In this document: piece after piece, positions 11,701-26,119 of the stretch
Numbering within the stretch: the first letter of the stretch is position 1
How the letters are laid out: each line of letters begins with the position of its first letter
NCBI RefSeq assembly: GCF_008831285.2
Contig: NC_045144.1
Coordinates: 11,883,672 to 11,947,671, forward strand
Direction of reading: 5' to 3'
Length of the DNA stretch: 64,000 nucleotides
Origin: Nymphaea colorata
Taxonomy: Eukaryota > Streptophyta > Magnoliopsida > Nymphaeales > Nymphaeaceae
The notes under the pieces: generated by a model
What the model saw: only the letters and a program-made list of their open reading frames with translations
The model's database searches: none
Told to the model about the DNA's origin: nothing
Translations under genes and position numbers: made by a program

Positions 11701-14700
11701 TGATGAAAATTGATATCTGAACAACAATTCATTGTTTCAAAGTCTAGTTAAAATTTCATTGGAAAATAGCTTCATTTCCCATTCAAAACTCAACAACTAA
11801 ATCGATCAAAATTTGGGTTTCACAAAAATAAAATGAAGAACTTTTAAAAAGTAAAGTTTGTGTAATATAGCATGCACAATATGGGCACACTATCATAATA
11901 ATATCTCAAATAATGGCCCAAACAAAATGCTAGCATCCATCCTAACATGATCAAAACATAAAATTAATCAAAACACATCATAATCAAACATCATAATTTC
12001 TAAACTAACTCTAGTCGACCATAACCTAGCTAGCAATAAGAATGTAGAATTCATGATGACTATGCATTCTAAATGGATTAATGACGTAAAATGATCAAAT
12101 AACCTCAAATGATGCTCTATATGATGAGGGATGACACTAGACATATGATGAATGTGTGATATTCGATGTATACATCCTATCTGTATGCTATACATAATTT
12201 ACTTATGCTATACGAATGAATAAGCATGGATGGATGCTAATGCATGTATTTCATGATGAATGACAGATGACATATAATAGATGGTGACATGTCATGTTTG
12301 GATGCATGTGATAAGATATGACTTGAGGATATGATGTGATGATGCCAAGGGTGTATGGGTGTATGACTATATATTTACATGATGTGCATAGGGCAAACAT
12401 GTATGATGCTAGGATGTGCATCCATGAGATGCATGATCCATTACTGTAGATGCCATAAGATTGTGAATGACAATGCAGAATGACTCTCTACATGACAAGA
12501 CACATGCATCACATGTTAATATATTAACATCTAAGACATATGACATGTATACTATGCAAATATGTCATAATTTATGCTAGTCATTATTTAATATGATTTA
12601 TCTAAACAAACTTGATAGGATTTAGTTAATAAAGAGTCCACATAGGATTGAACAGGTCCTAGGGCTTTCCAGTTTTTATGCCACATCAGCCTTGCTGGTG
12701 ACCAGTAACCAAGGTCTACCTACTTGTAGGTTTGTCAAAATTGACTAAAAAACTTGTACTTATTTATACTTCCTTTTCAGAAAAGCAAATATGATAATGT
12801 TTTATTTGTTATTTCACTTGTGCATCACATAATTGCCTTTTCTTTCATGTAGTGTATTTTTTATCTATTAAACTCATTTTTTTAATTTTAAGTAAAAACT
12901 ATAACCCATCCTTCAACTTTATACAAAACATATTTTCATTTTTAATTACCCTGGTTAAAAGCTACAAGGCCCATAGATTTGGTGGTTGTGCATAGTATTG
13001 TTATGTGCAATATCAGGCCTATTACATAACCTTTTACTAGGTCCATGCAGCAAGAGTTGTGTTGGTAATTCCTACAGCTAGCCCTAAGATATCATGTGTG
13101 GAACAGTTGCAAACTTAACTGCTCGAACCTAAAAGACCCAAACACGTCCAGAAAAATGTTCATATATGGTTTCTCATATTTTAAGGGTAGAACATAAGCC
13201 AAAATCTCATTCATCAAATTAAGGATTTAGACAAAGGAAAAACCACATTACCATGATGTCATATTTTTAACATGTATGGCTTTTTTTTACCACTTTTTAT
13301 AATTCTCTGTAGGAAATAATGAAAAGTAGTCGCCAATGGGTTTCAAGCAATCACATACCTCGTCTCTTCAGATTCCATCTAAACAACCACTTTTCGTTTT
13401 GAAGAAAAATTTGATGTGGGTTATAAAACTTTTAAAACTTATCAAACTCTACAAAGAAAATCCATAGAATGAAAAAAATCAATTTTTAGATAGCCTACAT
13501 TCTTTGAGGCTTGCAAAATCAAACATGAAAAGCATCTTTTGGGTATCATGCATCCCCTTTCCATGCTTAGAATCCCCATAAATTCCTTCCCCATGCTTAT
13601 GACCTGACACTATATGGAAGAAATGATAAGGAATAGAAAAAGGCAAGGAGAAAGAAATAGTAAGACCTAATCTAATGAAATAGTTCATAATACTACATAC
13701 GACCTTCATCAGTTTCTATTTGAATTTCTTCAACAACTTCTTTTGTATGCTAAAACTACTCATTGTTGAATGCCTAGAAGATGACAACATAGAAATATAC
13801 AATAACAAACAAAAAAAAGGAAAATAAAAAAAGCAAATAAACTATCTACATAACCTAGGCTACATGAAAAGATACAAAATGCATAAACCTTGTCTAGTTA
13901 AAGTGTGAATCCAGAGCCCTTCCACTTTGAAAAGTTATGCCTTGATGTGCTCTTAATGTCTCTCTCTTAGGAGCAAACACCTTCCAATACTTGAATCCTT
14001 ACCTTTTGGATTTCTCTCCTACTGACTGATCCGCTGTTTTTCATGAAACCCTATTGAAAATATAAATTCATCGTAAATCCAGTTGAGAAAACACACTAAT
14101 AATAATTTTTTTTTGAACTCTACTATAGAGATGATTACAAGTTGAACCATCGAGGAACAAGGGATTATTGAATTTCAAATACAACTTTACAAATTAATCA
14201 AAATGAAAAAATATTCAACAAAGTGTCTCAATCATTTTATGCAATCACACCAAGTTAGGCAACCCTAACCATGAAAGTCCTAGGACTAAAAGAATTCCTA
14301 TCTATCCATTGCTTGAGGACTCTTTGCTAGACAGGGTATATGGGGCCCCACAAAGCTAAGCGAGATATGCCACAAACACAAAAATACCAAAACCAGGTTA
14401 GTTAATAAACTATGAAACAATCTCTATGATACTCTACAATTCGCCTTTTGTCACATAAATGAAATTTAAAATAATAAAATCAGCTAATTCTAACTCTAAA
14501 CTTGACTTTGTAGTATCTAACTAGAAGTTACCTGTCTGCTCCACACAATCACACAAAGAAATCTTATAGAAAACACAGAGACCCTTTAAATTATGCACAC
14601 TACATTTTTGGATAGGTTGCTATAGTTTGCCTAGGGCAGGGGATTGTTGGTCTCGAATTTACAAATTAGAGTTCTTTGAGAAGCTGATCTAGTAGAGAAA

Positions 14701-15116
14701 CCATCCCCTTTAATAAAATGTTAAAACCAACTATATGTTAAAAGATATTGTCCTTCCAATCTAGCAAATTGTAATTGATGCTGTCTAGAACTTGTAGTTT
14801 CTGAAAATCCAAGGGCACAACAGTCCATAAAAGTTATATCAAATAAATTCCATTTTTTTCACAAGATCTGGTCTGGAAACAATAGACACAAAGGCTAAAG
14901 TTGAGTTAAAATTTCATTGGGAAATACAACAATTTGCCATATCAAATTCATTTTTCTAATGGACCTCAACTTCTGATTTAGCAAAAAATTAACAAATTAC
15001 AAATCCATTGCAGTGCATAATATGAAAGCTAGCTCCAATCATGACTAAACAATTACTAACAAGGACAGAAAACTAACAACTCTCAAACTAGTTCTACATA
15101 TCACAAATTACAACAA
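8781..15116. other. Long gene-free AT-rich stretch, probably decayed retrotransposon sequence
   Basis: I find no supported gene in these 6.3 kb. Open frames are short and carry no family motifs. The motif TTAAAATTTCATTGG(A/G)AAATA recurs at about 11750 and 14910 (the second copy lies near the right end), consistent with two pieces of the same old repeat family. The text around 12030-12560 is unusually rich in ATG/CAT. Confidence 0.45.
12030..12560. repeat. ATG/CAT-rich degenerate low-complexity block
   Basis: Trinucleotides ATG, GATG and CATG recur at very high density on the plus strand (for example AAGCATGGATGGATGC and TGTGATGATGCC), with no exact repeat unit. Similar text occurs in long terminal repeats of some plant Ty3/gypsy lineages, but no LTR boundary or pol domain can be tied to it here. 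Confidence 0.5.
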
Positions 15117-18100
15117 AGACACTTACTACAAGAAAACAATGCAATAGTGGCAATATCCAATCGATCGCAATTGTGGGTGCAGTCTCTAGTGCTACGGCAT
15201 GGGGATCAATAGTTACAATTTTTTGGCACCATACAAAGCAACGCCATATTGGACCTACTAGGATATTTTCCAACAGCAAGGGCTTTCGCAACTTTTATTC
15301 ATGAGCCAGTGGTACGCCACTAGAGCTCGAGTGCCTTTTACAACAACTCCGATACTTGAGTGCCATTACAACGGTTTTGCTATAGGTTCTTCAAGTGCCA
15401 AAGAGAACATCTCTAGCGAGTCTCTCAAAATGATAGAGAACTTAAAACATGCATTGGAAATTCTTTTTTCACACTTTTTCGTTGCACCTCTTGCTTGCTC
15501 TTTCTCTCTTCTCATTCTTGGCTTTCTCTGCTTCTCCTTTTCATATAGTCACCTCCCCTGATTCTTTCTTGATTTGTAGGAAGCTTGTTTTAGGTGCTTG
15601 AGATGAGCCACATGGTGCCAAACATGTGGTCAATGAGTTGTGAATTTGCTTCCTACCTTTTGGTTTATGCCTGAATTGCATCTCATGCATATGTTCTCTG
15701 CAGCCTTGTTTTCTTTAACGGCGACAAAATTATATGTAGGTTCTAACGATCTAATATTTCTTGCTGCTTTTGCTTTTAGATGTTGCCTTTTTAGTGAGAA
15801 GCGGCTGTAGTCACCTAAACGTGGGTAGGCACAAAACATTGGCGGTTCTTTCAGATCCAATAGAAGCAATCACTATTGTCCTGAACGAATCGTTTGGCTG
15901 CCCCCACGCATGATGCAGTTGATGTGACACTTGTAGGTTATCTAGTTTGGCTTTTCTTTGCCTCTATCTCTCTCCCCCTCCCCATCCCTCTCTTGTGTCT
16001 CTCTCTACCTCATCTCCTTGCTCGCTGGGACCCACTCGTCGGTACTCATGGCTTATGAGCAATGATTGTAGCCTCTTTTTCTACTCTTGTTTCTTATTTG
16101 TTTGGGTGTGTTGATGAAGCATTGAAGAATGTGGAAAGGCTTTGCAATTAGAGTGATTCAGTTATGGCCAAAACCCCTTCATTCTAGGGCCATCGAATGA
16201 CTTGACGAATATTGAAATTTCGAATGAGTTGGACTCTGAAGCTTTAATTTGGTTGCCTCTCTTTTGTTACTTGTGACGTTCTTGAAGATGATACATTTTT
16301 GTGTTTGCTAAATAGATATGTTTTTGTTGGTGTCAATTGTATGTAGACAATGTCATATGTAATATCTAATCGAAAAAGGACTCAATTTTACTGGCTTTAT
16401 AATGTTTTACCATATCTATAGAAGCTTGTGGCTGCCTGTAACTTAAGAAAATCATTCTCGATTTTAGTTTGATTCCCTTTGTTATTATTTTTTAAAAGTT
16501 TCAAGCTTGGCTTTAGCATCAAGATAAAAATTATAATTGTCAATTTTAATCTAGCAATTAGAATATGTCATATGTAATGGATTCTTGTTGGCAAATCTGT
16601 TACTTTCCTTATTATCTATTAGCTCCTATCTTTTGCAATCTTCAATAGGTCAATCTGAAAAGGTGGTGAAAGCATCTACCTTGCTGAACTCCTTTTTGCA
16701 TTTATTACACAGTCTATCTCTGTCTACAATGGCTACTTTAGTTTTTTTATTTCATTTAAATAAGAATTCACTTAATTTTCTTTTATGTATGTGACAAAGG
16801 ACTTTTTTTTTTCAATAGTATGGAAATCGTCTAGTTTCATGACATGATCACTTATCAAAGGAGACGAGTGAATTAAACTTGATTGGATGCCAAGGGATTC
16901 GAAGGTGATCTAGTCTGATTGACATGATCTCGCTCATGAAAAGGTTAACCTTTATTTCCTACCATGATGTGCCATATATTCAAAGGATTCACTTGTCCAA
17001 GGGTAGTATTGAATTTTATTTATTCATGCCTTTTCATACAAGCTTTATATACATGCACCCTTGAAGAATAAATTTCACCTAAAACATCTTAGTCATGCTT
17101 CTCTCCTTTGCCATGGGGAGTAAGAAGCAATGTCATCATTTGATTATGTGGACGTATACCAATAATAGTATGATAATTATGAAATTTCACTTTTTTCATC
17201 TTCTACAGTTAAAATTGTCTTCATAACAGTTGATTGATCTTATGGCAACTCCCTCATACAACCAAAGGGCATAACTAGTTCAAGGGATGGTATGGAAAGC
17301 TAGATTGGGAAGGCAAATTCCAACTTCCATTACTGATCTCCAACTTATGAAAAAAGTCGGCATGTGTAAATTTCTTATGGAACAAGGTAGAATGCTCACT
17401 ATTGTGAATGTATCAGGTTGTAGGCAACATAAAAGCATTTCTCCTCAATCTTATTGTAGTTGATAGTATACTAAAGCACTACGATTTAAGAAAATTTTTG
17501 CTTCCTAGATATAAATGACTTAATAGAGCAATTGAGAGAATAATTTTCTTGATTCAGTCAGAGTGCTACATTCTTGAAGTTGTTTAATAGCTGTGGATCT
17601 GAGGTCTAATCTCTGATCTACTGAAAAATCTGTACAGTTAGTAAATGCATAATCTGAAATCCATGGATTTTAGATCCTTAAAGGGCCTGAAATCCAGGGG
17701 CAGATTTCAAGTTGGATGACTTAGGGGTCTGACCTTTAACACAAATCAAAGATCTGCATAGAAGACCAAGGAAATTGGAATGTAGGGCTATTACCCACCA
17801 GATGATGCCGTTGGCATCAATTCTCTCTCTTTCTCTGTGATACAGTCTAAGGGCTAGAGCCCTCTTTTCCAACACTGAGAAAGGCATTGAAGCCCCATTA
17901 GTTATCAGTAAATTCATAGGGTTTCAGACCGTCTTTTTCTACTTAGAAGGTGGCATCAAAGACCTCATTTTCCAGTAGTGAGAGGAGTTTGAAGGCCCTT
18001 ACTATTGTTGTAAAAGTGGTTTTAAAGCTCTTTTTCCAGCAAAATTAGAGAAAATTGGAGGGCTTGGAGTCTTCCTTTCATGTTGGATTATGAGGGCTCT

Positions 18101-18691
18101 GATGCCCTCCTTCTTTGATAGAAAAATGAGGGGCTTAGTGCTCATTTTTAATTGTGAGAGAGATAGAGAGATAAACCCTCAGCCACCATGGCTAAGGGTC
18201 TAAGAGTGAGGGAAAAATGGAGAGTGAACATAGATCGGGTCGTCGCCATGGGTAAATCATGATTGCACAGCTACGTCCTTATATTTTCCTTTTTATTTGT
18301 ACAATGTGTCATTCATATAATGCTCCATATAATGTGTAAGTACATTTGTCATGCGGAAATTTAATTTTCCTAATGATGTTACTTTTTATCTCCAAGACAT
18401 AAAACACATATCTCCAAGCTATTGTTCATCCAGCGGTGAGCCTATCCAAATAAGTGCAGACATTAGTTTCATATTTTAAAACCAAGAAGAACTACTAACA
18501 TGGACTTCTACTAATGTGCCATTATGGGAATCAATAGTTTCAAAAAATGATGCAATGAGCAAGCTGTTTCTGTGGTAAGACAACATCAGGTAGAGGAGCA
18601 ATGTAGAGGAAGCTTTGAGCTTCACCAATGGAGTATTTAGATGGCTAAAACTCATGTAGAAGTGAAAGATCAAGTCAAGAATGTAGACTTT
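15117..18691. other. Gene-free stretch with a possible CACTA-like end at its left
   Basis: The sequence near 15118 reads CACTTACTACAAGAAAACAA, close to the CACTACAAGAAAA end typical of plant CACTA elements, followed by GCAATAGTGGCAAT- and CAATTGTGGG-like motifs. No partner end is visible. The frame at 15301-15561 (86 codons) has no known motif and a hydrophobic low-complexity tail. The stretch 17640-18240 repeats phrases such as AGGGCTCTGATGCCC without clear structure. Confidence 0.4.
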
Positions 18692-19260
18692 CACTAAAAA
18701 AGGCCTAGTTTTGACTGATGGATAGAAGAAAACACATCAATAAAAGTTTGATTTCACTGATGAGAGCATGATGGTGACACTACAGACCATTATTACCGAT
18801 AACAGAAGAAAGTTGTTAGAAATGCTTTGTGTTTACTATCTTGCCTTGTAGAGATGTGGGCAAAGAATACTTCGTTAGCATAATTTTCATTATCATTGAC
18901 ATTGCAACCGGTTTGTCAGTGTATGTTTAATTCACTGACGTGGAAATCTCAGATCAATGATCTAGGTCCTTCATTTCAGTAGCACAAGGCAATGTTTTAT
19001 TGACGTATTTTGGGTATGTCAGTAAGGATCTACCTTTTATTCACATCTTAGGATGGTCATCAGTATTTATTTGATTATCATTGACATTGTATCTTGCCTG
19101 TTAGTGTATGCTTTAATTCACTAATGTGAGATCTCCATGTCAGTAATGTCAGTTATTATTTTGAGGCAAAGTTTTACTAATAGAGTTTCCTTGCACGTTG
19201 ATATAACTTGCTTTATTGATGATATATCTTGATATTAGTAATTGTATAATTCTAGTGATG
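18692..19260 (+). repeat. CACTA left terminal and subterminal repeat region
   Basis: After the CACTA end, a direct repeat offset by about 185 bases begins with TATCATTGAC at 18891 and 19076. Both copies continue with a (T/C)AGTGTATG(C)TTTAATTCACT(A/G)A phrase. Scattered TCAGTAA/TTACTGA motifs in both orientations are the kind of site CACTA subterminal regions use for transposase binding. Confidence 0.65.
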
Positions 19261-19856
19261 ACATTTCTTGTTGCATCAGAAAATGCTGCCCTTATTGTGC
19301 ACCACACGATCCCCTTTCATCTTTCCTCTTTTCTCTTGTCTATTTGGTCTCCTCCTCTACCCCCAAACCTTTGTCGGGCAAACCACTAGCGATGAGTGCA
19401 CCTACTACTGATTGTGCTCTAAGGGGCCATTGGTGATGATGAAACCCACCTATCAACTAATCTCCACCGGCCACTACCAACTAATGCGAATCACTGTCAA
19501 CTTGCACATCCAGAAGCACACCCATTTGCAATCTCCATCGAATAGACCACAGCGATTGTGGTCGAACAGTCTGACATCTCAGCCACTGGTTACCAGAGGT
19601 AATGTTTATCTCTCTCTTGCCGACACGTCATGGAAAAAATTATAGAAAATCCTATTTTCTATGAGAAGTTCTTTATTTGAAATTGCTTGTATATCTTACC
19701 CTCGTCTGTCTATTGAGTGTGTGTCATTCCCATGTAACTTTGTTTCCTAGCTTAGGTTGAATTTGCTATAAAAATTTTCCACTCCAACATTGAACTTTCT
19801 CATAGTTAAGGATGCATAAAAAATTTGAAGTTTATTTACATTTTGTCTCCAATCAC
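19261..19856 (+). other. CACTA 5' internal segment, no coding recognised
   Basis: This piece lies between the left subterminal repeats and the nested LTR element. It includes short pyrimidine-rich stretches and a possible splice donor (CCAGAGGTAATG at about 19594-19605), consistent with a transposon leader exon and intron. No protein family is recognised. Confidence 0.35.
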
Positions 19857-20059
19857 CGTTAGCCACTACTAACAAAGATCACCTCTTTACAAGAGAAACC
19901 CAATCAACACTCGCCTTAAACCCTTGTTAAGGTTCTCCCTCACCAAAGGGTCAGACCTCAATACAGTGATGATTATCAACTCAGGCACTTTGACCTATTT
20001 AAATCATTATTGGGTCAGCCCTAATGGGACTCGATCCATATCCCATATCTGGTTACTAA

Positions 20060-23000
20060 CAATGCTTCACATTGAAAAAAACCTTGTTCTTAAGGTGTGA
20101 CCTTTCCAAAATTCCTCCTTTAGCTTTAGTAAAGGATGAGTCTTCTTTCCCAATGAACCAGGTTGCCATAGGAGTCGGCAAGTCTGATGCTTTGGTGGGT
20201 GATCCTTTAAACTGGAATCTTCCAATTGCTTGCAAGACTATCAGGGATGAATTTTCACTAATGATTTCATGGAATTTCCCCTTCGTGTAGTGGTTGGGGG
20301 CAGCACTAAGTGCACATTTTGGTTCAATGCTCCCTTGAGGATTGATGGCACCTGGTTTCTTTGGCCTTAAAGTCCTCCTAGCAGCTGCATAGCTACGACA
20401 ATTTTAGGTTTAGAATGCTGCATAGAACAATCAACTTTTGTCTTGAAGTCAAGCAAATCCTGAGAACTACTCTCGATGTTGCGCCTGCTTGGTCTCTAAA
20501 CTTGTATTGATCTCCAAGGAAAATTGGAGCTCTATTGGGCAGAAACATTGGTCTTTGCTTACCACTGTTATAGCTCTAAGGAGGCTGCCTTCACGTTCAT
20601 CATATATGGTATTATCCAATACTTGGACAACTACAATTTCGGAGGATTGATAGTAGGTTTCTAGAGTATACACCATCACAATAAAGGCACTAGATGTAAT
20701 GCTCACTCCCTTCTAAGGGACTCCATTCTTGTATTCTGTGGCACCTTCCTTGCATCTAACAATAACACAAAAACCCATGTGAGGTGGGTGTGTACTGAGC
20801 CTAACTCTAGTCCTTTCAATTATTTGACTCTGGTCAGCCACAAGGTCTAGCTGCCAAGGCATGATCCTAACATCCACAACTTTTTGCCATGGAAAACTAT
20901 TGAGTTTCTCTTGTCATTTTTTTCATTTCTAGCATGAAAAATAAACAATAAAATGGAGGGTATGTGAATTGTTGATTCCAGTAACAGCCTGTCATCATTG
21001 GTAAGAACTGATTTCAAACATCCACTAGCTTCTACCTAAGTCCCATATTTAATGGTATTTTCAAAATTTAACCCCTTTTTCGTGATATTGAAACATGGAC
21101 TGTCATAAGTGTTAGTAAGTATACTTCCAACCAATGGAGAAGCCTTCCATTGATTTGGTTGGGATCGAAACTTGGATTTCCAGGCAACCCCATACTGTTG
21201 AATCTCTAATTTCTTAAAAATGGCTCCCAAAAGGACACTAGGTAAGGGCTGGCAACCCAGCTTCAGAATCAACACTTGGCCATTCTCCTTGTTCAAGCCT
21301 CCAAAACATTGCTTTTCCATCCTCCAGTATGTGAAAGGGTTCAAACAACACAACTAATGATCTCCCTTTTTGTCCATTAGTAAATAGAAATCTATACTGA
21401 AGGAACTGCAAGAGTAAAATACCAGAACCAGATATATATAATCGTATGGTAGTGTGAGGGAAGATTCATGTAGTGATTCCTTTAAATTTGGAACTAAAGA
21501 AAGAAGACTATCTATGCTATTCAATTTCTTAGAGAAAAAGGGCAGAGACACCCCTTTGCATGATATTGTACCTTTTGATTCCCAATCATTTGGAGGGTGT
21601 CCCTAACCTTGAACCTGGATGAAATGAAAATCTCCACAAGTTATTAACAATCATACCTCGAGAGCTTCATTTATAAGTGGGTGGATCATTGATGCAACCG
21701 AATTTTGAGGACCAAGGCACTCTCGATAGTCCACCCACCTTGAGGTGTCAAGCAAATTTTCACGTGAGGTCATTTTTCCCATCAATTACTAGCAATTTAA
21801 TCTGATCCTTCACCGTTTGAGGAATACCTACATCCAACTTTCAATCCAATCAACCAATATTGCTTTGCACAGGATAAGGCTACAAGTGCCAACAACGTAT
21901 CATTGTAATTTTCAGATCATTGCTATTGGAATTATAGGATAGGTCACTTTCTTCCATATCAGCTTGTCCACTGCCCTTTCTCTAGTGGCAGCTATGCTGC
22001 CCCTTTCCAGGGGTTTAAGTCAAAACATTTTATAGGCAATAGAAGATTGGCAGCCTACTATAAAAGTTGCCCCAATATGACATGGCACATTGTTAAGGGA
22101 AGTAGCACACTTGTCATCTCACAAGGGTAAGATTTTTATAACACACAGGAATGTAGGGTTCTTCCCACAATTCAACACTATCAATGCAATCTCCTCCTGC
22201 CGCCATGGGGGCTTCCTAGGTTACTTTCCTTGCATACCCACAAAAAACAGAGGCTGGGGCAACGTGGTGCTTTGTTGGTGTCTATTTCTCTCTATATCTA
22301 GCGAATTTTACCTGTTCTACTTGCCAACATGAGATTCAGTCAAAACCGTAAGAGGGTTTAGCATACCACTTTTTGTTGATGACCCCAAAATACCTAGGGT
22401 CCTAGGGTAGTTGACGATTTCTAGGGTTGCTTCCTCAAACAACAACTAGAATGGAAGGATGCCTCTGACATGAAGAACAACCCTCTCTACAACGATATCT
22501 CTGTGTTAACTCCCCAAATTTTTCAAAAAAAGGATTATATTTAATTTTCACCCAAATAAAGTTTTCGGTTATTTGGATTTAAATTTTAGACCCTATGCCC
22601 AACCCTAGACCCCAAACAAATTCACGATTATTCAATCCAAAATGAATTTTTAAACCCTTGTCTGAAACCAAATACAAAATTCAAATTGAAAATCCAACTT
22701 TAGACTCAAGATTCAAACCCAAAATCCAATTCTTGGATCCAAATTAGATTCAAAATCCAAGTTTAGAACCAAATTGAGAATTCCAAACTCAAATCCAAAA
22801 TCGAGTTCAAAACAACAAACTCTGGTGCTATGAACACCACGCATGTGTGCATAGACATTCCCTTTACTTTATGCTTCTTTCTCGCACCAAAAATATGTTT
22901 TTGAAGCTTAAACCATTCACTAGAACGCATATCAGTGATATATTGAACCCAATCCGGATTTAAAACGAGCTCGAAGTCGCTCAAAATGGAGTCGGCCGCC

Positions 23001-26000
23001 CATTTGCAACAAAAGTCATTTTTTTTACACATTTTAAATAAAAAAAATTGTTTTATGCTTCTTATATGAACAACATTTAATTATTTATTATTTATGATTT
23101 TTATTCGACTTTGTTGATTTTATTTGATTTTTCTTTTAAAAAGAACCGTGTGCCGGTGCTCCCGAGCGTGCCCTATACAAGTGTGCCATCGCGCATGATC
23201 GTCCACGCGAGCGAGCACCACCTGGTGGGTAGGCAATAGCCCTGCCCACAGCTCAAAGGGGTGTTTGCAGGGCTAATGGCTAATCCCACTTAGGCAATTT
23301 TTTTTTTTAAATTGAAAATAATTCAAAATTATTTGAAATTCGCATGAAAATATTGTGAAATAAAAAAAATTCAAATTTTGAGTTTTTGTTCCAAAACTCT
23401 CTATAAATACCCCACAATCCTCCCTCTTGGGTATGAGCTAACCCTTGGGGGAATTTCTAATGATTCTTTACTTGAAGATTTGTTCTTCTTCTTCATTTCT
23501 CTTCCTCATCTTCTTCTTCAAGTTCCAACTCTTCAAGAGAGCATGAGAAGATACTAGAGGTATGTAGTTCTTATTTTGTTTTTCTTTCTCTCTTATTTAT
23601 CTCCCCATGGCCATGTAAGATATCTCTCCGATCTCTCTTTCGGAGTCAAGAGCTATTCTTGAGTGCATCGGGAGCATAAGAAGGTGAAATATGATTTCAT
23701 TTTAGGAGAAAAAACGTGTTTCTCTCTTCTCTTAAATGTTGCTTTGCATGGAGATATTGTTCATGGATAGTTGATTGATTTTCCTCATTTATATATGAAT
23801 GCACGATGAGAATGAGGGTATGGTTCGGGGATCTCTTTATTCTTATGTTAATTTTTAAGGTTGAGACTTGTCCAACCTGCAAAAGCCTCACGAATATGTA
23901 CATATTAATATGCATTTTTTATGTCATTACGCTTAGTTTCTTTCTTAATCACCCGATTTTGAATCCCAATGAGTGCATTGCTTCTCATTTTATGTGTGAT
24001 TGATTTTTTTTATACCAAATGGTGAAAAAAACATAATCCTTTGTAACAAACAAAATAATTATGTTTTATGTTCATACATAAAAATATTTGAAATCATGCT
24101 TTTCAAGAGATTTTTGAAAGCAAGAACTTTCTAATGCAGCTTTGGAGACTTAGCTTGGGCTCTTGCATGAACCCAAGTTCCTCTTCGGCCTACATAAAAA
24201 TTGAAGTCGGATATTTTCAAGTCATTTATTGATTTCAATTTTCATGAAGACGTATGCATATATACATGTTAGATATGTAACGTATAAATGTTATATACGT
24301 ATACGTATACATGACTATCTCTCTTTACCTTTTTTTCTTTATGATTTAACATATTCTTTTACAAAATCTCATATACATATATATAAATATATGTATACGT
24401 TTATTCCATTTAAAAATCTCTCTCTCTCCTTCTAAAATCCTCTTCTCTTCTTTATTTGATTTAAACCTCATTTTCACAAATTTTTATATATATATATATA
24501 TATGAATACGTATCTCTTTCTCTCTTTTAAATCTTTGATTTTATGATTTTCATGATCTCTTCCTTTCTCTCTCTCTCTATATCTCTCTTGTGATCAAGTC
24601 TTTCATCTTTTTCATTCTTTTAAACAATTTTCTCTCAAGATCTTTTTATTTACCGACTTCACTAAGACCAAAAATCAATTAGTGACCCAATATTAGAATC
24701 ATGTTTGATGGTCTACAACTCATTTCGTTTTCAAAAAGTTTTCTCTTTTGATAACAATGTTTATGACAATTTTCTAAATAAAAAAGACTTAGATGTATAT
24801 GATGGTAGGAATGCTTTTAGATGAGTGTTATGGTATAAATGAATTATTTTCTTTTAATCATATATGACTAACGCATTCATGCATTCACAATCACTTAACA
24901 TCAATTATGATTACAAGCACATCTCTAAAAGAACTTAAGCAAGATGAGATGGAGCTCTAAGAAGGTAGTAACCAAATTAGGGCAAACTTTAAACCTACTT
25001 AAAGTCTTAAAAGAATACTAAAGTGACTTCAAAATGATTTCCCAAATTTTCTAAATGATATTTATAAAGATTTCCCGATTCAAGTTTTTTCCAAAATGTT
25101 TTATATCCTCAAGTAATCCTTGATGAACTTTTTCAAAAGTTTGAAACATCAAATCTTCAACATTTTCTCAATCACTACAGTGCATATAAAATGTAAAGAT
25201 GTTTAAGACAAAATGAAATGCATCTATGATAAATATAGTCATTGGATTGATTACCCTTGTAAAGACACCGAGAACGATCGATCCTCGTACTGACGAGTGA
25301 GTTCCTTTCTCTTTCATTTTCAAAACAAAAACTCATCTTTATGAAACACTCCAAAAACCAACCAAATAAAAAATCTTGGAGATGCGAACATTCTGACTGC
25401 AAGAATAACCTTCTCTGGAGCCACCCACACAATAAGCTTCCCTTGCCCACTGTCTCTGGCCCTGCATTCTTGATACAACATAGCATGGGTAGTAATGACC
25501 TTCCCTATTTTCTCAAAAAACTCATCTTACTCTTCCCTTTGATTACATTCTTCACAAGATTTGGAGCCTTGTCTTCTTTACCTTTTTTCTGTGTCCTTGG
25601 TTAGCGGTTTTGCTACACTCTTCCTTCTTCTAGTTTTATTAACATTCTTTTAAATGCCTCAAGACTTGGTTGGCCAACTGCATTGTCATATTCTTTGCTA
25701 GATCTAGCTTACGAGAAACCCAACATGGTCCAAGAAACTTCAATATACTCCCTTTGCATTCCGGCTAAACCCCAACCACAAATATCCTTGCTCCAACCTC
25801 TTAAACTCCTTCATCTCCCACGGCAATGGCTTTGTGCTTGGCTAGATTATCCAAGATCAAACTCCCTTAGGATGGGATAACTCTTGGTAGCAATCTTTGG
25901 CCAAGTAGAAAAAAACAGCCATCATAGCCACAACCCGAAACTTGTGAGATTGCTGATGTATTCTTTATTCTCCTTAGGCTGATCAGGGCTCCAAGAATCT

Positions 26001-26119
26001 TGACTTAGCACCCCATAGACCTCAGATCCTAGCTGCAGGAGTATGTAACCCCTAAGGATGTCATCCAATGGTTGATGGGGGCCATTGATGATGTTCATCT
26101 ACGATCTCTGCTGCTCCAT
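20060..26119. other. Interior of the old LTR element, no gene recognised
   Basis: Six kilobases between the paired LTRs show only short open frames on both strands, with no pol or gag motifs. The plus strand around 20550-20860 reads as a fairly long open stretch with one internal stop and no ATG, possibly captured host sequence. The segment 22504-25300 differs in composition and may be a further insertion. Exon-like or structural RNA features are not visible. Confidence 0.4.
23402..23408 (+). promoter_or_regulatory. TATA box of a possible retrotransposon LTR promoter
   Basis: CTATAAATACCCC at 23401-23413 is a strong plant TATA context. A GC-rich block (about 23140-23280) precedes it and a long pyrimidine-rich leader (about 23415-23530) follows, an arrangement common in LTR promoters. 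The surrounding block may begin at TGTTAACTCCCC (22504) and end near 25300, but no target duplication is found. Confidence 0.35.
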
